This document shows, one piece after another, positions 46,641-55,813 of a stretch of DNA of 64,000 nt (position 1 is the first letter of the stretch; the number at the start of each line of letters is the position of its first letter). The position numbers and the translations under genes were made by a program. The DNA is from Sambucus nigra (Eukaryota > Streptophyta > Magnoliopsida > Dipsacales > Adoxaceae). The notes under the pieces were generated by a model. It made no database searches. It worked only from the letters and a program-made list of their open reading frames with translations, and was not told the DNA's origin. The stretch spans positions 29,400,917 to 29,464,916 of the forward strand of contig OX422221.1 in NCBI GenBank assembly GCA_949130495.1, read 5' to 3'.

Positions 46641-47560
46641 CCTGAAATAGAATAAGAATGTGTTCGCATGGATCCACGAGGACATACCGGGAATAGCTCC
46701 TAACTTTTTATGCCACGAATTGAATGTGATAGAGGGGGCCAAGCCAGTCAAGCAGAAACGAAGGGTTTTTTTATGCTGACAAGAACCTTGTCATTACGAA
46801 AGAACTCCTCAAACTGCAAAAAGCTAACTTCATCGATGAAGTCATGTACCCGAAATGGTTGGCTAATGTGGTCATGGTGCATAAGAAAAAGGACAAATGG
46901 AGGATGTGCATCGACTTTACCGACCTAAACAAAGCCTGCCCAAAAGATTATTTCTTGCTACCACGGATTGACCAAATGGTTGACGCCACGGTGGGCCACG
47001 AGCTCCTCAATTTCATGGTTGAATACTCTTGTTACAACCTGAACATAATGAAGCCCTCCGATAGGGAAAAAATGTCCTTTATAACTCACCGAGGAACCTA
47101 TTGTTATAATGTTATGTCATTTGGTCTTAAAAATACAGGATCCACCTACCAGAGGCTAGTGAATAAATTTTTTAAGGATCATATCAGAGTTAACATGAAG
47201 GTTTAAGTGGATGACAAGCTCACCAAATTCAAGATGGTCGCCGATCACATCAAAGACCTCATCCAGACCTTCGACAAATTAGAGAAGTACCAGATAAAGT
47301 TGAATCCTGCCAAGTGTGTGTTCGGGGTAAAGTAGGGCATGTTCCTGGGCTTTATTATAAGCTAGTGGGGTATCAAAGCTAATCTCGATAAGATCCAGGC
47401 TCTATTGAACATAAAGTTTCCCATGAAGAAGGACATGCAGAAGCTAACATGACGAGTGGCTGAGCTGAACGGGTTTATTTCCAGAGCCACTGATAAGTAT
47501 CTGCCTTTCTTCAAGTCGTTAGGAAAGTCGTTCGAATGGAATGAGGAATGAGGAATGAAA
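46641..47560 (+). pseudogene. Tat2 reverse transcriptase
   Basis: HEDIPGIAPNF (46678), CHELNV, KPVKQKRRVF, then from 46844 PKWLANVVMV, WRMCIDFTDLNKACPKD, LPRIDQMVDATVGHELL, MSFITHRGTYCYNVMSFGLKN and YQRLVNKFF to 47200. A TAA occupies the Tyr-Ile position of the catalytic box, leaving VDD (about 47208). Further DTFDKLEKYQ-like and KLNPAKCVFGV, GMFLGFII to 47560. At least six stops; inactive. Confidence 0.88.
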
Positions 47561-48003
47561 AAATGCATTCCTAGAACTATAGCATTACATGGTCCCCCAC
47601 CTCTCTTATTATGACTAGTTGTTGGCAAAAAACTTTACTTATATCTCTCAGTGTCCTAATCATCCGTTAGTTCGGTGCTAAAGAGGTAGAAGGAAGGGGT
47701 CCAAAAACCAGTCTATTATATCAGCCAAGCGTAACGGGGGTTGAGGTTTGATATCACTGAATGGAAAAATTGGAATTTTTAGTAAGTAAAGCTTTGTGAA
47801 GGATGAAACCATACTTCCAATCCCACACTATCGTGATCTATACAGATCTACCTCTCCAATAAGTCATAAATTAGAAAATTTTGGTCGGCTCATGAATTGG
47901 GCTATTGAACTGGGCGCATGTAATATACAGTTTGAACCAATGACCTCTATAAAAGGGAGGGTATTAGCGGACTTCATTGAAGAGTTCACTTATGATGAAA
48001 AAT
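47561..48003 (+). pseudogene. Tat2 RNase H remnant
   Basis: LYLSVS (47640), GVQKPVYYISQA (about 47698), then frame changes, and from 47880 GRLMNWAIELGACNIQFEP, KGRVLADFIEEFTYDEK ending TAA at 48003. Corresponds to 21333-21755 of Retand1. Confidence 0.82.
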
Positions 48004-48780
48004 AATTCGAGCAGACTCCCCCAGGAGAGAGCTCAGTCCCCAACAATGAACAATTAAACCCAAAGGATACCGTAAAACCTGGTAGCATCGAGTAGACTCC
48101 CCGAGGAGAGAGATCCTCTGAAGAAGCTAAGGGACAGGGTGATGAGTCACATCACAAACTTTTCAGGTTCGTCAAAATGAAAGAAGCAAATTTAGACCCA
48201 GACGCTATATGGAAGTTATATATTGACGGGTCATCCTATTCGGTAGGAAGTGGTGCAAGCATTATCATTGCCACACCTGATGAGATAGATGTAGAATACA
48301 CACCGCGTTTTCAATTTGAAGCTTCCAATAACGAAACAAAGTTCAAGGTCCTAATTACTGAATTAAATCTAGCATCATCCATGGGAGCTAACCACATTTT
48401 ATCACATAGTGACTCCCAGTTAGTTGTTAATCAAATACTGGGAGTTTATGAAGCTAGGGAGGAGTCTATGGAGAAATACTTATCCATTGCTCATTAAAGG
48501 TATTGGAAGGATTCGTGGAAGCAAAAATAATAAGAATCCTCATATTAGAGAACATTCGAGCAGACTCTCTAGCTAGGCTGACCTCGCTGATGAGAACATA
48601 TTTAATAAGAACAATACCAATTGAAGTACTTGCACAAAGGATCATCGAGGAAGATCCACACAAAATAATGGAGGTAAATCTGGTACCCTCTTGGATGGAC
48701 CCCATACGAGCATATATTGAGGTTGGTAAGCTCCATGCCAATTCAAATGAGTCCAGAAAGCTGCGCTACAAGGTAGCCTA
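48004..48780 (+). pseudogene. Tat2 second (archaeal-like) RNase H
   Basis: WKLYIDGSSYSVGSGAS (first Asp, about 48210), ASNNETKFKVLITELNLAS (Glu), HSDSQLVVNQILGVYEA (Asp), TAA at 48495, then from 48503 IIRILILENIRADSLARLTS and the linker LVPSWMDPIRAYIE to 48780. Acidic residues are preserved; only one stop and one frame change over 200 codons. The upstream 48004-48170 contains two copies of cagactcccc-aggagagag. Confidence 0.87.
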
Positions 48781-49359
48781 GTATGTCATGAAAGCAGGAA
48801 TACTATTTAGACGAGGGTAAATCGTCTCGCTGCTGAAGTGTGTTCACCCGACGGAAGTCAACAAGCTCATTAAGGAGGTTCATGAAGGATGTTGTGGAGC
48901 CCATTATGTTGAAATATCGTTGGTAAAATGAATAGCGACCCAAGAACATTACTAGCCGACCGTGAAGGCTGATTGTTCAAATTATGCGAGGAAATATGAT
49001 AAGTTCCAGAGGACCCTAGTGCCCCATTACTCCAATTGTATAACCCTGGCCGTTTGTTATATGGGGAATATATCTGGTCGACCCGTTACCGAGGATGAAA
49101 GGACGGTACAAGTATCTCATAGTGGTAGTGGACTACTTTACAAAGTGGGTGGAAGCCGAACCCTTAGTATAGGTGCCTTAAGAAAGTTCCAATTCATTTG
49201 GAAAATGATCATATGTCACTACGACATGCCCTTCGCATTCATCACCGATCAAGACACGCAGTTTGATAACCAAGACTTTGAGGAGCACTACATCAGGTCT
49301 AAGATCCAAAAACTACACTCCGCATCGGGGCACCCACAATGCAATGGCCAAACTAAAGT
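48781..49359 (+). pseudogene. Tat2 integrase, N-terminal part
   Basis: KAGILFRRG, CVHPTEVNKLIKEVHEGCCGAH (zinc finger His pair), PTVKADCSNYARKYDKF (one Cys of the pair lost), then the first Asp region decayed (MGNISGRPV). FAFITDQDTQFDN (second Asp) and HPQCNGQTKV follow; the third catalytic position is Lys as in Retand1. The frame breaks at 49359 at the insertion of the gag-only element and resumes after the second aaagt. Confidence 0.87.
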
Positions 49360-51921
49360 TGATAAGCACCCAAAACTGTACATTTTATACCCCGAATAGA
49401 TGTATTGTAGTTGCTATTTCTCGATAATGTGGGTCTTATGTGCTTAAATGTTTAATATGCAGGTTTAATGTACGTTGCGGTGTTCAAACGCGTATTTCAT
49501 GACAATTGTGCATTTTACGGAGCTAAATACCAAATTCCCTGACCCTAACCTAACCCATCCTAGCCTAAACTTATCCCTAAACCGTCACCCAAGACCCGTG
49601 TGTGTTGGTTTGGTCCCTTTTTATTTTTTTAGTGTCGTTTTATTTTTTTAGATTTTATTTTAGAATTATTTTAGAATTTTTAGGTTTTATTTTCTATTTT
49701 TATATTTTATTTCTATTTTTTATTAATATAATTTTATTTTATTTTACTAAGTTTTTAGTGTTAGTTTTTATCTTATTTTATTTTTTTTAGGATTAGTTTT
49801 TGGGAATTTAGTTTTATTACATTTTATTTTTTTTAGGACTTTAGTTTTTAAGTTTAATAGATTTACATTGTTATTTCTTTTTAGTTTTATTTTGATTGAA
49901 TCTTGATTTTAATTTTTAGTATAGGAATTTAATTTTTAGATTTTTAGTTTTTATAAGTTTTATTTTATTACTTAGATTTTATTTTTATTTTTTAGTTTTA
50001 TTTTATTAGGGTCCAAACTAATACACACACACACACTTAATACCCATTACACCTATCCTACTCTCACTCACCCTCACCCTATCCCCTACACCCTACCACA
50101 CTAAATCAACCCCCTACTTCATCTTCTTCCCTCACCATCTCACTCTCTCTTTCCTATCACCTAATCTAAACCTCCATTACAATCCCCAAACCTACCCCAT
50201 CTAACTCTCCCCTCTCCCCACCTCGCGACCACCTCCGGTACCAGCCCCTACTCACCATAGTCGCCCAGCACCCTACGGACCTGCCACCGCGACTCCAGCG
50301 ACCTCCTAATCCGACCCAGCCACCAGCACCGACCTCATCTGCAACCCATACCCGGTTCTGCCTCATCTGAACCAACCCGAAACCAAAGTCCCAAAATCGT
50401 TTTCAATCCAAAACCCATTTCTCCCAAACCATACCCATTTCCCATTTTCAAAATGAAAACCCACTTCCCATATCCCCAAGCCAAGCCACGATCTGCCAAA
50501 AACCAATTCCAAACCAAGCAAGACCAAGTCAACTAATACCCACATGTGACAAATTAAACAAACTTATTCCCATTTACCCTAAATACCCCTCAACTACCTT
50601 TCTAACCCCAATACCCATTATACCCCCATTTAACAAATCAGATTTTATCCTCCCCAACCTCACCCACATGACCTCACACCTCCATGCACCTCTGGCCAAT
50701 TCCCACATATACCCCTTAGCTTCAATTGCATATAAAAGAAGACCTCAAGGCCCATTTGAAGTGGAAGGAAATAGAAGAGCTTTGTAGAGAGAAAATTCTA
50801 GAGAGAGATAGTTTAGTTTAGAAAATAAATTTTTGTAAATAGTTTTTCATTTTTTATTTTTAGATATTTGTGAGATTAAATATTGTTAGAGAATTAATTG
50901 AGTGGATAGTTGATTTCATATCATTTGGAAGATAAATTAAGAGGTGTATGCTTCAATTTCAAGGATTGGAGTTCAATATAATCAAAGAGATTTGGTTTGA
51001 TTGTTCTCTTCCCTTCTTTTATTATTTTATGCCTTTGAATATTAATTTGTCATATTTTATACCATGTTAGGCTAAAACCCCTTTCAAGGGGTGGGGTGAA
51101 ACCCTTATTTGATATTATTTTAGTTTAATTAGTTTGCTTACTTGAAATATCCCTTTGAATGTTAATTTTGATCCCTCACCCTTAGATTTACGCCTCGAGA
51201 GAGGGTAAATGATTTTCGAGAGAAAATCGAAATTCTAGTGATAATACCCATTTTAGATTCGAACTAGAGATAGGGGTTTCTTAAGTGGGGTATTATCATT
51301 TGAATTTCAACTCTAAATTTAATTTCTAAGATTGACATAAATTCTAATTGATCGATCCTAGCGGGTGATTAATTAAAAGGAGTGTTGATCTAATTTTCTA
51401 GAGTTGTGAGGTGTTAATTTTAATTTTCTAAAAGATTACTATTCTAATTACACTTGCAACGAGAGTTGATTTGTAATTTTGATATTAATTTGGGAGAATT
51501 CAAATAATTAAATTAATTAATTAGAATAACTAAAATTTGTGGTGTAATCCCACTCCTTGATTGTTCTCACAATTATTTACCTCACTTTATCTTTTATTTT
51601 AGTGTTAGACCTTATTTTTCATTTTAGTAAATTTCTAGTTAGTTATTTTCATTTAGTTTAGTTTAGTTTAGATCTCACCTCACCCTTTTGTTTTAATATT
51701 GAAAAAGCTAAAAAAATTAGAAAAAGTGAAAAAACACAAAAAGAAAATAAATAGTGAATTACATTTGAATTTGTTCCATTTGCTTTACTCCCTAGAAAGT
51801 GGATTGATACCCTTACTTACCTCTACACTTTAGATTGCTATATTTGTAGGTACATAAGGATTTTGATTAGAAGGGCTTTTCAAGCAACGACAAGAAATAC
51901 ACGCAAAAAGCCTTTTTATCA
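49360..51921 (+). repeat. Gag-only element 5' LTR
   Basis: TGATAAGCACCC to TTTTTATCA. Contains a T-rich stretch (49612-50020), a C-rich stretch (50030-50700), a TATA box (tataaaag, 50731-50738) and about 1.1 kb after it. No gene; the hydrophobic frame at 49602-49790 is low-complexity sequence. Confidence 0.97.
50731..50738 (+). promoter_or_regulatory. Gag-only element TATA box
   Basis: tataaaag, followed after about 60 bp by a gagagaga-rich leader. Identical copy at 57185-57192. The position predicts a long R/U5. Confidence 0.65.
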
Positions 51922-51923
51922 AA

Positions 51924-51940
51924 TGGCGCCGTTGCCGGGA
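51924..51940 (+). other. Gag-only element primer-binding site
   Basis: tggcgccgttgccggga, two bases after the LTR; the typical site of Athila and related gypsy elements. An ATG overlaps it (aATGgcgcc, 51923) but opens a different, short frame ending at 52105. Confidence 0.88.
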
Positions 51941-52056
51941 ATACCAAAGTCGGCCTCCCCCTCTCCTTGCATGCACCACCTATTCCATCACCCTCGGTGT
52001 CAAGTGTCACTGTGCCTCCTCCCTTGTTATGCATCCACTGTTCTAATGCCGATCAC

Positions 52057-53718
52057 ATGTCCCATGAGTGCCCATACTCTTCATATCCCTACGCACCCAC
52101 CATGAAACATGTGTATCCATATGACACTGTTTCGGAACCCACCTCGTCCTACTACCCTGCTATACCCAATCCCGAGTTGTGTGAGTCCTCGAGCTATTCT
52201 TGGAGGCCTGATCACCCTTCCACGCAATACGTATCCCAACCCGATGTTGTGGATCCTCACACGTTCCAACAGTCGTCATGGCAACCTTGTGCACCCCTTC
52301 ACGATCAGTTTTCTCACTACGCACCCCATGAGTATCAACCATTTGTCCATCATGAAAGCAATCCTTTCGTGTATAATGCACTTGGCCCCACCCCACACAC
52401 TTCATTTGAGTATTCTCCATATAGTCCTGATTATAGCGCGTTGTGTCCACCTCACCCACCACCACCACCCATCATTCCACCAACACCTTCATCCACATCC
52501 ACTCTCGAAACCCTCTTGCAAAAGTTCATACTTGAGCAAGAGCAAGCAATTCAAACTCAAGCTCTCCAAAGGCTTGAACAAAGGTTAAATGAATTGGTGT
52601 GTGCGCGAGAGTCGGATATTCCCATGACCCCACCCATCGTTGCCACCGAGTGTGACGATGATGTGTCCCTTTGTGACACAAAATTTGAGTGTGACCAACC
52701 CTACCACGTCGAGAATCTCGAAGTTGAGACCATTCCATGGTCCGGGTCCCAAGTCGACAATTGTGTTGACTTACCTTTCGATAGTGAGCCTGATCAAATC
52801 CCACCCTGTCCTTATGAACCCATCATTGCGGTTTTCACTCCCGAGATATCCAAAAATATGCCCGAGCTTTTACCTTATGCCCCAATTTCCTATGTCTCTG
52901 ACATGACCATATCTTTTAGGTTCGCTCCGGCTACGAGTGCTCACCATTTTCCAGAGATAGAATCCGTGATAGTTCCTAACTATCCGGATATGGATGATGT
53001 GCCACCATGCATGGCTCCCGTGGAGCCCGATATTTTTAGTGATTCCTCTATCTCTGAGATTGGTGCCTCGTTTTACCCACCCACCCCATTTACCGATGCT
53101 ACTATTATGGAGAAGTTGATCACTCCATCTTTAGAAACCACACTCCCTTGTGAGTATTCCTTTACTCCTCCCAATGAGTGTGTGTCTCCCACGCTTGAGT
53201 TGGATCATCTTCCTCCACCATTTATCCCACCCGACCCACCCATTGTTCCTTATACCCCACCACCTGGTTTGGGTCATGATTTTGCACATTTCACGTTTCC
53301 ATCTACATATTTAGATCCTCACTTGAAGCCATCCACCATCTACGAGAGTATATTTTATTCTACTCTCCACCGTGACACCGAGCTTGTTCCTCCCTGCACA
53401 CCACTTCCTTGTGGTGTTGATTTTTCTCAACAGCTCCCTGGTGTGTCACGGCGCGACCATTGTCATGGCCCATTCATAGAACGGTCGTGTGATTTTTATG
53501 AGGCATATCCCCTTACAATTTCCACACCATTTCGCCTCCCTCACCAATTAGAGCACTATGCTTATAGGGCCCTCGTTGCCCTCACATTTACGCTCAACAA
53601 GGCCCGTGATCGATGCTCATTCTCCCCAGCCTTCCGTACCATTACCCTAATCCCCACCCGCCCATGGTCCACCGATGCTTTGCATCGTGTGATGCACTTT
53701 GCCATACAGGTGCATTGA
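52057..53718 (+). CDS. Long Pro-rich gag-like frame of the gag-only element
   Basis: The frame is open from 51871 to the TGA at 53716-53718, about 615 codons, but the first in-frame AUG is at 52057. That AUG lies inside a perfect CX2CX4HX4C zinc knuckle (CIHCSNADHMSHEC, about 52030-52071). So either initiation is elsewhere (non-AUG, or a shift from the AUG in the primer site), or the N-terminal gag domain has been deleted. After the knuckle come Tyr/Ser/Pro-rich sequence with many YSPY/HEYQP-like motifs, a PPPPPIIPPTPSS run, a short amphipathic Gln/Leu-rich coiled coil (LETLLQKFILEQEQAIQ, ALQRLEQRLNELV) and a long acidic Pro-rich tail. No enzyme motif. The absence of stops suggests recent or continuing constraint. 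Confidence 0.75.
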   Translation: MSHECPYSSYPYAPTMKHVYPYDTVSEPTSSYYPAIPNPELCESSSYSWRPDHPSTQYVSQPDVVDPHTFQQSSWQPCAPLHDQFSHYAPHEYQPFVHHESNPFVYNALGPTPHTSFEYSPYSPDYSALCPPHPPPPPIIPPTPSSTSTLETLLQKFILEQEQAIQTQALQRLEQRLNELVCARESDIPMTPPIVATECDDDVSLCDTKFECDQPYHVENLEVETIPWSGSQVDNCVDLPFDSEPDQIPPCPYEPIIAVFTPEISKNMPELLPYAPISYVSDMTISFRFAPATSAHHFPEIESVIVPNYPDMDDVPPCMAPVEPDIFSDSSISEIGASFYPPTPFTDATIMEKLITPSLETTLPCEYSFTPPNECVSPTLELDHLPPPFIPPDPPIVPYTPPPGLGHDFAHFTFPSTYLDPHLKPSTIYESIFYSTLHRDTELVPPCTPLPCGVDFSQQLPGVSRRDHCHGPFIERSCDFYEAYPLTISTPFRLPHQLEHYAYRALVALTFTLNKARDRCSFSPAFRTITLIPTRPWSTDALHRVMHFAIQVH

Positions 53719-54873
53719 CCCGTTTTAACCTCTATCCAACAAGACTGACGCTTCAGTCTTGTTTGATTCTCATCACCCGATTCTTCTGCCGCCCTGCGCT
53801 TTCATAGATCATATCCTTAGGGTGAGAATGGTTCGGTCTGGCTGAAGACGTTAAACTTAGCGCTACCGGGAGGCAGCCCGCGTTTCTTGTACTAGTCTCA
53901 TCCTGTTTGGGGGTGGTGTTTCACATCACCCTATGCTTTATCATGCTTATAGACTTGTACATCTTTTATTCAGGTTTATTCTTGGCTTCACATGTCCACT
54001 TCATTAGCGGTTCATTCTGGTAATCTCTTTCCTACCTTATGCTCTCAATTTTAAAAATCAATTTACGTAACATCGAGGACGATGTTCCTTTTTGTTTGGG
54101 GGTGGGGAATTTTATCAAAATCGTACCTCTTTTGAAAAATTTTGATTTTTAAACCTGATTTTTAAAATTTTCGTGCAGTTTCTTTCATCTCAATCATTGA
54201 TGTGAATTTTCAATCATCCATCTTTCAAAAGTCTAGGAATCAAGCTAGAGAATATCTTTTATAAATAGCTTATGTAATACGTAATAAGGCATTTTGCACC
54301 ATGAATTTCTAGACTCAACAAAATTTGCGCACTTATCACGTCATTACGTTTAGAGTTGAGGAGTACTACAATTCTAAAGAGAACCTTAAGGATCACTAGT
54401 AGAGACTTTAGCTTGTGAGATTTGGGCCTTTCACCCTTTCAGAGTGTTTTACGCAATCTCCGAGTCACAAGTTGATTCAACTTCTTTTGGGTCCGCACTT
54501 AAATTGTTGTATGATCTCATTTTCTTTCATAAAAATTTGGCTTGATCACTGAGAATGACATCTTTTTCATGTTGTAAGAAACACGTGTCTTGAAATTTGT
54601 CCCGAACACTAGATTTTCATCCATACACCTACCACTTTCCCCCCATATGACATTTCCATTCACTTCACCCATTATATTCCCATGTTCTTCCAAATTCCCA
54701 CATATTTCCCCACACACCCACCTATCACCTCCATTTATATCATCCATCATCATTTTCAAATAAAAGAGTGTTATTTCAAATGTAAATGTCTTCATTGTTA
54801 GATTGAAAAGAGAGAAAAAAAAAAGAAAAAAAAGAGAGAAACATAAAAATAGCAAAAATAAAAGAAAAGAAAA

Positions 54874-54905
<32 letters not shown>

Positions 54906-55813
54906 GAGAGATAAGAAAAGAAAGAGAGTTGTAGTTAATTTTTATGTGATAAAGACATTTTGTTCTTCAAGTATAAAACACTCTTCTATCATATCCATTC
55001 ATATATCATCATTCATATCACCATTATATCCTACATCACATATCCATCATCCATCATATCATCACCCCATCCTATCCTACCTCATCGCATCCCACATATC
55101 CCATTTCATTTACCCCCTCACCCATATACATACATATTCCCCTTAGTGTTCGGGCAAATGAAAGTCAACGTGGTGAATAACTCGACATTCTCACTCTAGT
55201 GATTAGCATTCTTTCATGAGATCATTTTTCTTTCTTATTGTTCGTTCTTTCATATATGTGTGTGAGACATTTGAACTCGATTACATTTACTCACCTCCTC
55301 ACACACAAGAGCGAAACACTTACCCATATCTCGAGAGTTCGTTTGAGAGTGATATATCTAGTGAGATTTGAAGTTGAAGTGTTGATTCCGACAAGGCAAT
55401 CTAGGAATTACTCTTGTGATACTCGACTCGTTTTGACTGATTCACACCACACACGTTGAGTTCTAGGAAGGATGTGCGTTGAGTATTTACTTAGCTTAAT
55501 CTTTTTACACAATCTAGCTTGTATTTATGAAATCATTTTTCATGTGATGGATTGTGCGATCATTCTACATTTAATAAGAGATTGACTGCCCTTCAATAAA
55601 TTTTTGCAAATAAGAATTTTGTGGGTATATTCCCTGCAAACCCTCACGAGACACAACTCGTCCTGTAGGGCAACCTACAGGTTTAAAGGCTTGTTGCACA
55701 TGCTAAGTGCAATCGCAAGTGCCCGCGAAAGTGGTACACTTTTGGTTACTTATCTTTATCTTTCTCTCTATCTTATTGCTCGAGGACTAGCAACGCTCTG
55801 TTTGGGGGTGGTG
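53719..55813 (+). other. Gag-only element 3' UTR with hairpins and three purine tracts
   Basis: Noncoding. Contains gcgctaccgggaggcagcccg (53861-53881, hairpin cggg/cccg), a gtttgggggtgg tract at 53905 folding gggtggtg with catcaccc (53911-53931), acatcgaggacgatgt (54070-54085, perfect 6-bp stem) followed by gtttgggggtgggg at about 54095, and the last tract ctgtttgggggtggtg (about 55798-55813) adjoining the 3' LTR. Only the last is placed to prime plus-strand synthesis at the LTR. Confidence 0.8.
54760..54985. repeat. Purine tract flanked by an imperfect inverted repeat
   Basis: 54803-54930 is almost pure A and G (gaaaaagaaaaag units). Flanks aaagagtgttatttcaaatg (54763) and, inverted, the stretch ending aaaacactctt (about 54951-54983) pair imperfectly over about 30-50 bp. 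The tract could form an unusual DNA or RNA structure; function unknown. Confidence 0.65.

Noticed and set aside
49602..49790. Hydrophobic small protein (and its copy at 56056-56244)
   Set aside because: Low-complexity T-rich LTR sequence giving Phe/Ile/Leu; no start context or domain.
50166..50532. Trp/Gly-rich minus-strand frames repeated at 56620-56986
   Set aside because: Antisense to the C-rich part of the gag-only LTR; their duplication reflects the two LTRs.
54517..54855. Minus-strand frame of 112 codons
   Set aside because: Antisense to a purine-rich 3' UTR of the gag-only element; no homology recognised and composition-driven.
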